A DNA stretch of 64,000 bases from Neobacillus cucumis (lineage in GTDB: Bacteria; Bacillota; Bacilli; Bacillales_B; DSM-18226): NCBI RefSeq assembly GCF_016107705.1, contig NZ_JAEHGC010000001.1:310001-374000 (forward strand), written 5' to 3'. Position 1 is the stretch's first letter; each line of letters starts with the position of its first letter. Made by a program: the position numbers and the translations under genes. Shown one piece after another: positions 16,092 to 25,302 of the stretch. The notes beneath the pieces were generated by a model that was not told where the DNA came from, did not search any database, and worked only from the letters and a program-made list of their open reading frames with translations.

Positions 16092-16940
16092 CTATTCCAT
16101 ACTATTAAACCAGCTAATCCCCAAGGTGTTCTCGCCTGCGTGAACACCGATTACCGCTCCTAGTGGGCAAGTAAGAATCGAGAGCTCCGGAAATATCACC
16201 CGTAACTTCTTCTGCCAATTCTCTGCCTGATCCTCATGCAAACCGTACAAAATATAAACTTCCTTTATTCGATATTTCTCATAGGATTGTCGCAAATAAC
16301 CAACAATCTTCTCTTTCGCTTTCTTCTCGCTGCGGACTTTTTCCTTTACGGTTAAAGCGCCATCCTCAATCGAGATGATTGGTTTTACATTCAGCATACT
16401 GCCAAGAAAAAATTGCACGCCTGACATCCTCCCGCCGCGGTGGAGCTGTTCCAGGCTGCCGACCAATACAAAGGCTTCATTAGTTTCCCTAATCGTTTCC
16501 AGCCTGTCCACGACATAGTCCAAGCTTTTTCCTTCTGACAGCCACCCCATCCCCTTTTTAATCAAGGCTGCTAAAGGATAGGTTAGAATTTTTGAATCAA
16601 TCGTCGTGACCGGGATCGATACAAGATTCGCCGCCTGACAGCTTGATGAAACCGTACCGCTTAATTTCCCGGAGATAAGGACCGTAATGACCTGATCATA
16701 CTCTTTCTCTAATCGCTCATACATCGCTTGAAATGCTCCCACAGAGGGCTGTGAGGTTTTTGGCGGTGTCTTTAATGTTTTTAATTTTTCAAAAAGCTGT
16801 CCTGCCGTTAAGTCAATCCCATCTAAATATTCCTCGCCATCGAGAACAATCGAAAGCGGGACCGTATATAAATCCGGATGTTTTTTTAGTTCATCATCTA
16901 AAAATGCTGTGCTGTCGGTCACCCAAGCCGTTTTGACCAA
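16092..16940 (-). CDS. DegV family fatty-acid-binding protein
   Basis: 282 residues with DegV landmarks: the N-terminal VTDSTAFL, the lipid-head contact segment SGKLSGTVSSS, and RGGRMSG in the middle. DegV (FakB-like) proteins hold a fatty acid for phosphorylation by FakA or act as carriers in the cytosol. No fakA is nearby. It is a single gene with its own terminator, between ypgQ and bsaA. Confidence 0.9.
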   Translation of the reverse strand: MVKTAWVTDSTAFLDDELKKHPDLYTVPLSIVLDGEEYLDGIDLTAGQLFEKLKTLKTPPKTSQPSVGAFQAMYERLEKEYDQVITVLISGKLSGTVSSSCQAANLVSIPVTTIDSKILTYPLAALIKKGMGWLSEGKSLDYVVDRLETIRETNEAFVLVGSLEQLHRGGRMSGVQFFLGSMLNVKPIISIEDGALTVKEKVRSEKKAKEKIVGYLRQSYEKYRIKEVYILYGLHEDQAENWQKKLRVIFPELSILTCPLGAVIGVHAGENTLGISWFNSME

Positions 16941-17046
16941 AAATGATCACTCCTTATCCCAATAATCTATAGCTTTAGGAATATCATTACTTTAATGGTA
17001 ACCTCTAACAATTGTATTGTAAATATTTAAAATTTTCAAAAATTAT

Positions 17047-17523
17047 CTATAATAGACCTTCAATATCTTTAACAATCTCAAACGGTTTTGTACTTGGAGC
17101 ATAACGTTTATGGACATTCCCAGTTTGATCCACTAAAAATTTGGTGAAGTTCCATTTTATTGCTTTAGATCCCATGACCCCGGGAGCTTGTGAAGCTAAA
17201 TAATTGAATAACGGATGTGCCTGACTGCCATTTACATCCACTTTTGCAAACATCGGAAAAGTAACACCATAATTTAATTCACAAAATGATTTGATTTCTT
17301 CTTCATTGGCGGGCTCCTGGTTCATAAATTGATTGCAAGGAAAACCTAAAACGGCAAATCCCTTGTCCTTATACTTTTCATAGATTTGCTGAAGTTCATT
17401 AAATTGCGGGGTAAATCCACACTTACTTGCCGTATTGACAACCAATAGTACTTTCCCTTTAAATTGCTCAAGTGAAACCTCAGCACCATCAATAGTTTTA
17501 GCATTAAATTCATAAATTGCCAT
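17047..17523 (-). CDS. bsaA: Glutathione-peroxidase-type thiol peroxidase BsaA
   Basis: 158 residues. The peroxidatic cysteine is in NTASKCGFTPQF (Cys35). The conserved GFPCNQF carries the second Cys and a Gln, and the Trp/Asn motif is in IKWNFTKF. Bacterial members reduce peroxides using thioredoxin rather than glutathione. The start follows the upstream gene stop by 1 bp, with AGGGGG inside that gene's end, so the two form an operon. It occupies the ypgQ-bsaA-metA position known from B. subtilis. Confidence 0.93.
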   Translation of the reverse strand: MAIYEFNAKTIDGAEVSLEQFKGKVLLVVNTASKCGFTPQFNELQQIYEKYKDKGFAVLGFPCNQFMNQEPANEEEIKSFCELNYGVTFPMFAKVDVNGSQAHPLFNYLASQAPGVMGSKAIKWNFTKFLVDQTGNVHKRYAPSTKPFEIVKDIEGLL

Positions 17524-17524
17524 T

Positions 17525-18067
17525 CTATTTCCCCCTATAAATGATCATTTCAAGCCGCTTTAACGATGAAATTACATATTCAATCATCTCAACCAAATCA
17601 TCTAATTGTTCTTCCCGTACCATCCGATCGAATTCAACCGTAACGGTATGCAGCCCTTCTATTTCCATATGAAGTGGATTCATTAGTACCCTTTGCGTAA
17701 TTTTTCTCGATGGCCCCCATATATCTGAAAATAGTTTCTCAACTTCATTATGATCTACATTGGGACTCTCGTAAAAGAATTCCAGTTTCAAGGAACATCC
17801 GGCTTTTGTTTCCGACCCCATAGAAGGAATAAGTTCAGCCGCTAAATTCATTAGACTAGAGTCTAGTTCAATTTTAACCGAAGCACTCTTCCCAGAAGAT
17901 TCAGCTATTTTAAAAGAAATATCAAAATTCCGCGACATTTTAGCCATATTTATACTATCGTTGCGATCGGTAATCACGATTTCGCTGCCCAGGTCTAAGT
18001 CATATATTGCACCCTCGATGACGACTTTCATGTTATCGAAAGCGGTTGGATCAAACATAAATTTCAC
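17525..18067 (-). CDS. Hypothetical protein upstream of bsaA
   Basis: 180 residues; I do not recognise the family. It is acidic and soluble, with no signal or membrane segment and alternating strand-like sequence (VKIELDSSLMNLAAELI, CSLKLEFFYES). A helical end DDLVEMIEYVISSLKRLEM follows. Its stop is 1 bp before bsaA and it holds the bsaA ribosome site, so it is co-transcribed with the peroxidase. A link to oxidative stress is only guilt by association. Confidence 0.75.
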   Translation of the reverse strand: MKFMFDPTAFDNMKVVIEGAIYDLDLGSEIVITDRNDSINMAKMSRNFDISFKIAESSGKSASVKIELDSSLMNLAAELIPSMGSETKAGCSLKLEFFYESPNVDHNEVEKLFSDIWGPSRKITQRVLMNPLHMEIEGLHTVTVEFDRMVREEQLDDLVEMIEYVISSLKRLEMIIYRGK

Positions 18068-18214
18068 CCGCCTCTAATTCATTACTTTTATTTTATCAAA
18101 AATTATTTTCTTTTCTGTAAGAGAGATAATGTTTATAATGTTATTGACCAAATATTATAAATTTATATTTAATTAAGACATAATTTTGTTTAACAGAAAG
18201 AAGGAGATGGTCAC

Positions 18215-19123
18215 TTGCCTATTAATATTCCAAGGCTTTTACCCGCACGGGAAATACTTGAACAAGAAAATATTTTTATCATGGATGATGAACGTGCGGT
18301 CAGCCAGGACATTCGTCCGTTGAATATTTTAATTTTAAATTTAATGCCCATAAAGGAAAAAGCTGAAACACAGCTATTAAGATTATTAGGAAATTCACCG
18401 CTGCAGGTGAATGTGAAGTTTTTAAAAACACGTTCCTATGAATCTACCCATACAAGTAGGCAGCATCTTGAACAGTTCTATACCACCTTTCCCGAAGTTA
18501 AGCCGCAGAAGTTTGATGGGATGATTATTACAGGTGCTCCAGTCGAACTTTTAGAGTTTGAGCAGGTAAAGTATTGGCAGGAGTTAACGGAGATAATGGA
18601 CTGGTCAAAAACCAATGTGACTTCCACGTTACATATTTGCTGGGGAGCACAAGCTGCGCTTTACTACCATTTCGATATTGGTAAATTTGAGCTGCCGCGT
18701 AAATGTTCTGGTATCTATTCACATCAGATATTTGATACGAATGATATCCTATTGCGCGGATTTGATGACCTTTTCTACGCACCGCATTCAAGGTATACAG
18801 ATGTATCCATCGAAGAGATAAAAGATCATCCTGAATTAAAGCTGTTAGCCGCATCAGAAAAAGCTGGGCCATTATTAATATCCTCGCGCGATAGAAAGCA
18901 TGTAATGATCACAGGTCACTTAGAATATGAATCTGAATCATTGGCAGAGGAATATACGAGAGATGTTAGCAAAGGGCTGGATATCCATATCCCAGAAAAT
19001 TATTTTCCAAATAATGACCCAAGCAACCCACCGGTAAACCGCTGGCGCTCACATGGACATTTATTCTTTTCAAACTGGCTGAATTACTACGTCTACCAAG
19101 AAACACCATTTTTATGGGATTAA
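18215..19123 (+). CDS. metA: Homoserine O-acetyltransferase MetA
   Basis: 302 residues, the usual MetA length. The catalytic Cys142 lies in [10 protein letters not shown], and HLEYE provides the later catalytic region. Residue 111 is Glu ([12 protein letters not shown]); in this family Glu111 goes with acetyl-CoA use and Gly111 with succinyl-CoA, so this enzyme likely makes O-acetylhomoserine, the first step of methionine synthesis. The start is TTG at 18215, 4-5 bp after AAGGAGATGG. No S-box riboswitch could be recognised in the 147-bp leader. The gene is monocistronic with a strong terminator. Confidence 0.95.
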   Translation: MPINIPRLLPAREILEQENIFIMDDERAVSQDIRPLNILILNLMPIKEKAETQLLRLLGNSPLQVNVKFLKTRSYESTHTSRQHLEQFYTTFPEVKPQKFDGMIITGAPVELLEFEQVKYWQELTEIMDWSKTNVTSTLHICWGAQAALYYHFDIGKFELPRKCSGIYSHQIFDTNDILLRGFDDLFYAPHSRYTDVSIEEIKDHPELKLLAASEKAGPLLISSRDRKHVMITGHLEYESESLAEEYTRDVSKGLDIHIPENYFPNNDPSNPPVNRWRSHGHLFFSNWLNYYVYQETPFLWD

Positions 19124-19125
19124 AC

Positions 19126-19167
19126 AAAGCATCGGTTCGGAGTGAACCGATGCTTTCGTTTTATTTT
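19126..19167. terminator. Bidirectional terminator after metA
   Basis: AAAGCATCGGTTC, a 5-bp loop and GAACCGATGCTTT form a perfect 13-bp stem followed by CGTTTTATTTT. It also ends the converging methyltransferase gene. Confidence 0.93.
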
Positions 19168-19838
19168 ATCTTAAACATAAATACCCACATAAAGGACAAG
19201 GACTGCCGCAACTCTAGTGGAAGATTTTCAACAGGCAGTTTTTCTGCCTCACGCTTGTACACTCCCATTTCGGCTATTTTTTTAAAGCCATTTTCCTCTG
19301 CAAGCTTTTCGAATTCCCATGGCATCATCGTATTACAAATAACCTTTTCTCCATAAAGTCTTGGAAAACTATTGATTCGCGGCATAGCGGTCGGTCCTAA
19401 AATGGCTATACAAGCCAAGCCGTCTTTTTTTACGATCCGTTTTATTTCAAAGAGAACCTTTAAGGGACTTTCTGTCCATTCTAAAGAATTAATGGCCATA
19501 ACGGCATCGAGAGAATTTGACTCTAGAGGAACCTCTGAAATATCTGCCTTGATAAATTGAACGGATCTGCCCTTTGCCAGCACTGATGCCTTTTCAAGCA
19601 TTTGCTCTGATAAATCGATTCCTGTTACGTGATAACCCATTCTAGCAAGCATAACGGAAGCATAGCCATCCCCGCAGCCTAAATCACAAATGGCAGACTC
19701 GTCTGGAAGATATTTTTTCAAAAACGGAATGATGTCCTTCCTGCTTCCTGTTTCCCACATCCCTCTGCTGCTGGAATGCCAGCTGTCTGCCCGATTATCC
19801 CATTGTTTTTCAGCTTCATCAACCCATTGCATTTCCAC
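19161..19838 (-). CDS. Class I SAM-dependent methyltransferase (Methyltransf_11 type)
   Basis: 225 residues from a GTG at 19838, placed 6 bp after GGAGG. SAM motif I is ICDLGCGDGYASVMLARMG and the next acidic residue lies in VTGIDLSEQM. A typical DAVMAINSLEWTESPL segment follows. It belongs to the UbiE/YodH-like small-molecule methyltransferases; the acceptor is unknown. It converges on metA, and no pathway partner is adjacent. Confidence 0.85.
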   Translation of the reverse strand: MEMQWVDEAEKQWDNRADSWHSSSRGMWETGSRKDIIPFLKKYLPDESAICDLGCGDGYASVMLARMGYHVTGIDLSEQMLEKASVLAKGRSVQFIKADISEVPLESNSLDAVMAINSLEWTESPLKVLFEIKRIVKKDGLACIAILGPTAMPRINSFPRLYGEKVICNTMMPWEFEKLAEENGFKKIAEMGVYKREAEKLPVENLPLELRQSLSFMWVFMFKIK

Positions 19839-19950
19839 ATTAAACCTCCAAAAATGAATTTATATTTATAATTCGTTCCAAATTAAAAATTCCCTTCTTG
19901 ATTATTATCCCTTCGATTTAGAAAGAATAATGGAAAAAGGAGGAATAAGA

Positions 19951-20163
19951 ATGGAGACGATTGTCGGGCTTCACCGGAATCATTTTGGCGAAATTATTAG
20001 CTTCGTTACTTCGGAAGGGAGGGTCATTTCTTACCGGAAAGCGTTAATGGAGGCTGAAAATGGCTTAATAACTGGCATACAAACAGAAGAGGATTCTGAA
20101 GGCAATTTGACCTTAAGCTCTGGACTACAACAATCCTTTGACCACTATCCAAATTTATTTTAA
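19951..20163 (+). CDS. Small DUF3892-type protein
   Basis: A 70-residue protein resembling the DUF3892 pattern: GEIISFVTSEGRVISYRKAL, then ENGLITGIQ. The start at 19951 follows GGAGG by 8 bp; an ATG at 19930 lies before that site and is excluded. It is cytosolic, monocistronic and followed by a terminator. The function is unknown. Confidence 0.75.
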   Translation: METIVGLHRNHFGEIISFVTSEGRVISYRKALMEAENGLITGIQTEEDSEGNLTLSSGLQQSFDHYPNLF

Positions 20164-20164
20164 A

Positions 20165-20197
20165 AAGCACCTGGCTTTTGAACCAGGTGCTTCTCTT
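20165..20197. terminator. Terminator between the DUF3892 gene and mntR
   Basis: AAGCACCTGG, an 8-bp loop and CCAGGTGCTT are followed by CTCTTTT. Upstream A residues let it serve both converging genes. Confidence 0.88.
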
Positions 20198-20208
20198 TTG
20201 CAATACCG

Positions 20209-20637
20209 TTATTCCAATTCATTTTCATTCTGCTTTTGAATGTCTCTTAATGCATCAATTCTTGAAATGTCTTCTTCAAAAAACTGAACGAGATCACCAA
20301 TCCGGTCAATCGAATCCCAGCTTAAATGATGTTCAATTCCTTCCACATCATTATAAATATTTTCGTCCTTAACACCGATAATTTTTAACATCTGCTCAAG
20401 CAGACCATGACGAAAAACCAACCGTTTTCCTATTTTCCGGCCTTTTAATGTTAGCGTAAGTCCTCTATATTTTTCATAAACCAAATATCCATCTTTATCC
20501 AGCTTTTGAACCATTTTTGTTACTGAGGAGGGATGTACTGATAACGCTTCCGCTATGTCAGAGACTCGTGCGTATGTTTTTTCTTCAATCAGTTTATAAA
20601 TTTGTTCTATATAATCTTCCATACTTGGTGTTGGCAT
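20209..20637 (-). CDS. mntR: Manganese-responsive repressor MntR
   Basis: 142 residues, the same length as B. subtilis MntR. A winged helix is at 1-70 ([19 protein letters not shown] is the recognition region). All six known metal ligands are in register: Asp8, Glu11, His77, Glu99, Glu102 and His103. It is a DtxR-family dimer that represses manganese uptake genes when Mn is sufficient. There is no manganese transporter in the window, so it acts in trans. Confidence 0.96.
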   Translation of the reverse strand: MPTPSMEDYIEQIYKLIEEKTYARVSDIAEALSVHPSSVTKMVQKLDKDGYLVYEKYRGLTLTLKGRKIGKRLVFRHGLLEQMLKIIGVKDENIYNDVEGIEHHLSWDSIDRIGDLVQFFEEDISRIDALRDIQKQNENELE

Positions 20638-20718
20638 CCCGTTCCCTCCAAATAAATCATCATTAAAAGTGTACTATAGAAAAATTTGAGTGACAAGATG
20701 CTTTGTCACTTTATGGGA

Positions 20719-22884
20719 TTATCTTTGCGGCACTTTTTCAAATAAAAATTTCACTTTTTTATCCTGGTCATCTAAATAAAGCCGAGCATTAAAGGTTTTT
20801 TCATTTTTTGTAAACCCTTCAATCATGTCCGTTTTCCACTCAGATAGCAGTAATTTAATATTTTTTTGAGTGATATTTTTCCCAAGAATTTTTTTTGAAA
20901 TCGTAAAATCACATTGATTTTTCCGATAATTATTGCAGCCATAAAAGCTTCCTTTATCGATAACCGCTCCATCACATTTTTTACATGATCCTAGTTTGGT
21001 GACGGTTTTTGTTTTTTTCTTTCCCGGCGAAAAATTGTCCCTCACGTCATCCGAAAAGCTCCAATTTTGTGATTGGTCCACACTCGTATTGATGAGATGG
21101 ACAACCATTTTATTGGTCTGCTCCATAAAATGCTTTGGGGATGCAGAACCGTCTGAGATCTCTTTTAATTTCTGCTCCCATTTTGCGGTCATTTCCGGCG
21201 AGGCCAGAATTTGCTGTCCAATCGCCTCAATTAAAATTTTTGCTTTCGCTGTAGCGTAAACCAAGTTTTTGGTCACTTGAATATAAAGCCGGTCTTTTAA
21301 CATCGTGATAATACCTGCCCTAGTTGCCTCGGTCCCGAGTCCTTCCGTTCTTGACAAAACTTTTTCGAGTTCTTTATCCTCGATATGCTTACCGGCCGTT
21401 TTCATTAATGTAATTAATTGGCCCTCAGTATAGCGTTTTGGAGGCTGTGTCTGACTTTCTTTTACATTTATCTTTTCTGTTATGCCCTTCTCGCCTTTTT
21501 CTAATAATGGGAGTGACGGTTCATCCTCATGTTCCTTTGGAGGCTGTAAAACCTTTCTCCACCCCTCTTCAATTTGCACCTTGCCTTTTGATTGAAAAGA
21601 GGCACGCCCATCCACCAATGTTGTTACCGTTGTATATTCAGCAATTGCATTGTTATAATGGGCTGCAATTAAGCTCGTTACCACTAGATCATAAATTTTC
21701 CGTTCATCCGCATCCAGTCTCTCGATATTGGGAATTTGTTCTGTCGGGATGATAGCATAGTGATCTGTTACCTTCTTTTCATTCACATACCGTTTGTTAT
21801 CAATTAGCGAAGAGTTTGGCAGTGGAAAGAAAGATTCATATGCTTTAATATGGCTTAATTTCCCCAGAATTTCCGGGAAAGAATTTGCCTCTTCTTTTGT
21901 GACATAGCGAGAATCTGAACGTGGATAAGATACATTCCCTTTTTGATAAAGCTTTTGCAGTACATCCAAGGTTTTTTTCGGTGAGAATTTAAAACGTTTA
22001 TTTGCTTCTGCTTGAAGGGCTGATAAATTGTAGAGCAGTGGCGGATAAAATTCTTTTCTTTCAGAAACCACCTCAGCAACCTCAGCTGGTTTTCCCTTAC
22101 AAAATGCAGCTACTTTTTCGGCTAAGTCCTTTGTTTTTACTCGGGTTTCTCCATCATTCTGCCATTTACCGCTATAACGTTTGCCGTTAATTAAAAAATG
22201 GGCGATTACTTCCCAAAACGGTTCGGGTTTAAAATTCTCAATTTCCAGTTCTCTTTTCACAATTAGGGCTAAGGTTGGTGTCTGGACTCTTCCAACAGAA
22301 AATACATCTGAAAAGCCTTGTTTCTGCAGGAGAAGACTATAAAGTCGGGATGCGTTCATCCCTACCACCCAATCAGCACATGCCCTTGTATAGGCTTCAA
22401 AATACAAGCTTCTGGTATCATTTTCATTTAAAAGTTTGGTAAACCCCTCTCTTATTGCGTTGGCAGTCAAGGAAGAGATCCAAAGTCTTTTCATCGGCTT
22501 TTTACATTTGGTTAAACGGAGGATATTCCGGATGATTAATTCGCCTTCCCTCCCGGCGTCCCCGGCGTGAATAATCTCATTTACTGCCGGATCGGTGATT
22601 AACTTTTTAATGACTGCAAATTGCTTTGCTTTATCTCTTGTCACTTCATATTCAAAGTGTTCAGGAATCATCGGCAGTGATTCAAGTGACCATTTTTTCC
22701 AGCCCTGTTGATACTTCTCAGGTGAAGATAATTGACATATATGACCGATTGCCCAAGTCACGTAGGCACCATTTGTAAAAATTTCATTTGGAAAGATTTC
22801 AATAAAGCCATTTTGTTTTTTATGTTTAAAAATTGAAGCAAGCGTTGAGCCCTGGTCCGGTTTTTCGGCAATAATTAATTTCAT
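20719..22884 (-). CDS. topB: DNA topoisomerase III
   Basis: 721 residues from the ATG at 22884, which follows GGGAG by 8 bp; an ATG at 22938 would add a poor 18-residue leader. The N-terminal Toprim domain starts MKLIIAEKPDQG with the acidic triad region HAGDAGREGELI. The catalytic tyrosine is Tyr320 in GNVSYPRSDSRYV. A C-terminal zinc-finger-like segment (CKKCDGAVID, then YGCNNYRKNQCDF) is present. The enzyme is type IA and relaxes or decatenates negatively supercoiled DNA. Alone between mntR and a small hypothetical gene. Confidence 0.95.
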   Translation of the reverse strand: MKLIIAEKPDQGSTLASIFKHKKQNGFIEIFPNEIFTNGAYVTWAIGHICQLSSPEKYQQGWKKWSLESLPMIPEHFEYEVTRDKAKQFAVIKKLITDPAVNEIIHAGDAGREGELIIRNILRLTKCKKPMKRLWISSLTANAIREGFTKLLNENDTRSLYFEAYTRACADWVVGMNASRLYSLLLQKQGFSDVFSVGRVQTPTLALIVKRELEIENFKPEPFWEVIAHFLINGKRYSGKWQNDGETRVKTKDLAEKVAAFCKGKPAEVAEVVSERKEFYPPLLYNLSALQAEANKRFKFSPKKTLDVLQKLYQKGNVSYPRSDSRYVTKEEANSFPEILGKLSHIKAYESFFPLPNSSLIDNKRYVNEKKVTDHYAIIPTEQIPNIERLDADERKIYDLVVTSLIAAHYNNAIAEYTTVTTLVDGRASFQSKGKVQIEEGWRKVLQPPKEHEDEPSLPLLEKGEKGITEKINVKESQTQPPKRYTEGQLITLMKTAGKHIEDKELEKVLSRTEGLGTEATRAGIITMLKDRLYIQVTKNLVYATAKAKILIEAIGQQILASPEMTAKWEQKLKEISDGSASPKHFMEQTNKMVVHLINTSVDQSQNWSFSDDVRDNFSPGKKKTKTVTKLGSCKKCDGAVIDKGSFYGCNNYRKNQCDFTISKKILGKNITQKNIKLLLSEWKTDMIEGFTKNEKTFNARLYLDDQDKKVKFLFEKVPQR

Positions 22885-22966
22885 GCACATTGCTCCCTTT
22901 TTGCAAACTATCCGACATCCATTTTCCCACTTTGCCACCGCAACGTAAAGAGTAAAAAATCACTCA

Positions 22967-23011
22967 AAAAATAAAATCCCTTCCAGTTACCGTGGTTTCT
23001 GAAAGGGATTT
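22967..23011 (-). terminator. Terminator of the 95-residue hypothetical gene
   Basis: Minus strand AAATCCCTTTCAG, loop, CTGGAAGGGATTT with one mismatch, then TATTTTTT. Confidence 0.8.
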
Positions 23012-23018
23012 ACTAAAG

Positions 23019-23306
23019 TTATAACTTTCTCTTTAATTGAATTGTTGTATCTTGAATATACCAATGGTCTTCTTCGATAATATTGGAGACTGTCAAAATA
23101 AATGAAGGAATTCTCTCAACTTCAAAAACAATCGCTCCAATTTTCTTGGAGAACATAATAAAAGCCTCACCATGTGAAAAATTGGATAATTGATTACCGA
23201 TATGGAGGATAGACAACATAATTTCTTGTTTTTCATCTGTTTCGATTTGTAAATTCGGCGAGAATCTTAATATCCAATCCTCTCCGTCAATGGAAAATCG
23301 GAACAT
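23019..23306 (-). CDS. Hypothetical 95-residue protein
   Basis: Not recognised. It is a soluble, probably beta-rich protein (FRFSIDGEDWILRFSPN; GAIVFEVERIPSFILTVSN). No Cys clusters, signal peptide or membrane helix are seen. AGGGTG lies 4 bp before the ATG and a terminator follows, so it is a complete single-gene unit. It occupies the place between topB and cspD where B. subtilis has different small genes. Confidence 0.65.
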   Translation of the reverse strand: MFRFSIDGEDWILRFSPNLQIETDEKQEIMLSILHIGNQLSNFSHGEAFIMFSKKIGAIVFEVERIPSFILTVSNIIEEDHWYIQDTTIQLKRKL

Positions 23307-23435
23307 GCCCTCACCCTTTTTCTTCTTTATAATTATAAATATGAAGAACCTTGAATTTTATGTTTAAACACACTAAAAGTTGTCCATTCCTATCCTTCGT
23401 CCCTTGTAATTTGGTTAAATAAACGCTTTCATTCC

Positions 23436-23464
23436 TTGACTGTCCAATTCTGATATTGTATATT
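23436..23464 (+). promoter_or_regulatory. SigA promoter of cspD
   Basis: TTGACT, 17 bp, TATATT. The predicted start near 23471 gives a leader of about 105 bases, a length usual for cold-shock messages with thermosensing 5' regions. Confidence 0.65.
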
Positions 23465-23576
23465 TAAAGCATCATGTTACATAATTGCTTGGCAAAATTT
23501 TTGCCCTATTTGACATGATAATTATTTAACTTGGCACTGAAAAAAGTGTCTTGAAAGGCTTAGGAGGAAGAAGTAC

Positions 23577-23777
23577 ATGCAAAACGGTAAAGTAAAATGG
23601 TTCAACAATGAAAAAGGTTTCGGTTTTATCGAAGTTGAAGGTGGAGACGATGTATTCGTACACTTCAGCGCTATCACTGGTGAAGGCTTCAAATCTTTAG
23701 AAGAAGGTCAAGAAGTTTCTTTTGAAATCGTTGAAGGAAACCGTGGACCACAAGCTGCTAACGTGGTAAAACTTTAA
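23577..23777 (+). CDS. cspD: Cold-shock protein, CspD type
   Basis: 66 residues forming one cold-shock domain. RNP1 is KGFGFIEV and RNP2 is VFVHF; aromatic residues of the nucleic-acid face are all present. It binds single-stranded RNA and DNA as a chaperone during cold or growth transition. TAGGAGGAAG stands before the ATG, a very strong ribosome site. A SigA promoter, long leader and strong terminator frame it as a single gene. The name rests on position between the metA and ypeQ regions. Confidence 0.93.
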   Translation: MQNGKVKWFNNEKGFGFIEVEGGDDVFVHFSAITGEGFKSLEEGQEVSFEIVEGNRGPQAANVVKL

Positions 23778-23790
23778 TCTCAAATAATCT

Positions 23791-23820
23791 AAGGCTGGCC
23801 ATTTGCCAGCCTTTTTTATT
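23791..23820 (+). terminator. Terminator of cspD
   Basis: AAGGCTGGC, a short loop and GCCAGCCTT are followed by TTTTATT. Confidence 0.93.
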
Positions 23821-23827
23821 TTCTTAG

Positions 23828-24013
23828 TCAAGTTAGTTTTTTTCCAAACTCTTTGATCTGCTCCCCGACAGTACATTGTGAAATACAAAATTGATGAGCC
23901 TTCCTGCGGCCGCTGTCTTTAATTAACTGGCGATGCAGAAAACACCCTTCACAGTATTGGGCCATTAAAGATTCTACATATGTTAATACTTCTTTTCTTG
24001 CTGGACTCTTCAC
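23828..24013 (-). CDS. ypeQ: Small zinc-finger protein, YpeQ-like
   Basis: 61 residues with paired cysteines CEGC (about residues 21-24) and CISQC (about 43-47). His residues nearby suggest one zinc site. The start MKSPARKEVLTYVESLM matches what is recalled of the YpeQ/DUF2602 family. It is followed on the same strand side by ypeP upstream, as in B. subtilis. Function unknown; probably a cytosolic nucleic-acid or protein-binding peptide. Confidence 0.75.
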   Translation of the reverse strand: MKSPARKEVLTYVESLMAQYCEGCFLHRQLIKDSGRRKAHQFCISQCTVGEQIKEFGKKLT

Positions 24014-24033
24014 TTGACTCTATCCTCCCATTC

Positions 24034-24690
24034 TTAAAGAATTTGTGTTTTAGCGAAAATTTCTTTTCCCTCCAACGCCTGTGTGGCTAATTTATCGGCT
24101 TCTTTATTTTCATTTCTAGATATAGCTGTGTATCTCGGCTGAATTCCTAACGATTTGATTTTTTCCTCAATCCGGTCCAGCCAACGATTTAAGTTTTCTT
24201 CATAGCAAGGCCATTCTCCTTCGAGCTGCTTTAATACAACCTGAGAATCACCTTTAAATTCACATGGCAGGTGATGCACTCCTAAGTCTTCTAAAATATT
24301 CAATGTATAAAAGAATGCTGCATACTCTGCTTCATTATTCGTATCCATTTGATCAATATGTTCATTGGCCCGGATTCGATATTTCTTCTTTCCCTGCCGG
24401 AAGAAAATAACGGCACCAAGACCCGCATGGTTGGTTTCTTTGTGAAATCCTCCATCAAAATAAACCGTCACTTCATGGGGATCTTCTTCGATTTCAACAG
24501 TTAGTTTCTTCATTTCCTTTAAAGTCCAAGATGTCCCCATCTCATCATAATAGGTTAATTCTGAAACTCTTCCGGACTTATCAAGTTCCTCCCCTGTTTG
24601 AAGGGCTAATTCGCCTGAAATCCAGTCAGAGGTAAATTGGACTTTTTCATTTCCCTTAGGTTGATATTTCCACTCAATTCGATATTTCAT
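24034..24690 (-). CDS. ypeP: YpeP-like protein with RNase H fold
   Basis: 218 residues. An N-terminal extension (1-70) precedes an RNase HI-like domain carrying the acidic series: Asp in VYFDGGFHKE, Glu in NEAEYAAFF, Asp in FKGDSQVVLKQLEG and Asp in NKEADKLATQAL. All four positions are acidic, so catalysis is possible. B. subtilis relatives are weak or inactive as RNase H (recalled). It is paired with a second RNase H-like gene, ypdQ, divergently oriented 200 bp away. Confidence 0.85.
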   Translation of the reverse strand: MKYRIEWKYQPKGNEKVQFTSDWISGELALQTGEELDKSGRVSELTYYDEMGTSWTLKEMKKLTVEIEEDPHEVTVYFDGGFHKETNHAGLGAVIFFRQGKKKYRIRANEHIDQMDTNNEAEYAAFFYTLNILEDLGVHHLPCEFKGDSQVVLKQLEGEWPCYEENLNRWLDRIEEKIKSLGIQPRYTAISRNENKEADKLATQALEGKEIFAKTQIL

Positions 24691-24889
24691 TTTTTCCAGC
24701 CTTTCTTATACTATTTCGGTTTTAAAGCAACAACTTATACGTTCATAAATATTAATCCTTCATTTTACCTTATGTTGATATGTTCTTATCATACCCAGTT
24801 ATTAATAGTTGTGATAGAAAAAACTTTTTCTCCAATATGGTCATGAATTATGATAAACTTTCATTAGCTTACAAATGGAGGAAATTGTC

Positions 24890-25297
24890 TTGATTGAAGT
24901 TTATATTGATGGGGCGAGTGCCGGTAATCCCGGACCAAGCGGAGCCGGCATTTTTATAAAAGGACAGGGAACTGCAGATAAATATTCGATCCCTCTTGGG
25001 ATCATGTCCAACCATGAAGCAGAATACCATGCCTTTATAAAAGCATTAGAAATTTGTTTAGAAAAAGGCTATACCCATACAGTCGTATCGTTTCGAACCG
25101 ATTCGGAATTAGTTAATAAAGCTGTTGAAAAGGAGTTTGCGAAAAACAAACTTTATGCTCCGTTATTAGAAAAAGCACTGCAGCTATCGAAGAAATTCGA
25201 TTTATTTTTTATGAAATGGATTCCAAGCATTGAAAATAAAATCGCAGATGAACTTGCAAGGCTTGCAATCCGCAAAAATAACCTGGAGGAACAATAA
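24890..25297 (+). CDS. ypdQ: RNase HI-like protein YpdQ
   Basis: 135 residues from the TTG at 24890, 8 bp after GGAGG; an ATG at 24875 overlaps that site and is unlikely. It is a minimal RNase H domain: VYIDGASAGNPGPSGAG, then NHEAEYHAFIKAL, FRTDSELV and NKIADELARLA. The four acidic catalytic positions are kept. It could remove RNA from RNA:DNA hybrids, though B. subtilis YpdQ is reported to have little activity. A transporter gene follows 5 bp later on the same strand. Confidence 0.88.
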   Translation: MIEVYIDGASAGNPGPSGAGIFIKGQGTADKYSIPLGIMSNHEAEYHAFIKALEICLEKGYTHTVVSFRTDSELVNKAVEKEFAKNKLYAPLLEKALQLSKKFDLFFMKWIPSIENKIADELARLAIRKNNLEEQ

Positions 25298-25302
25298 TCA
25301 TA

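Noticed and set aside
18068..18214. S-box riboswitch upstream of metA
   Set aside because: The leader is AT-rich without the conserved S-box helices or an intrinsic terminator before the start codon.
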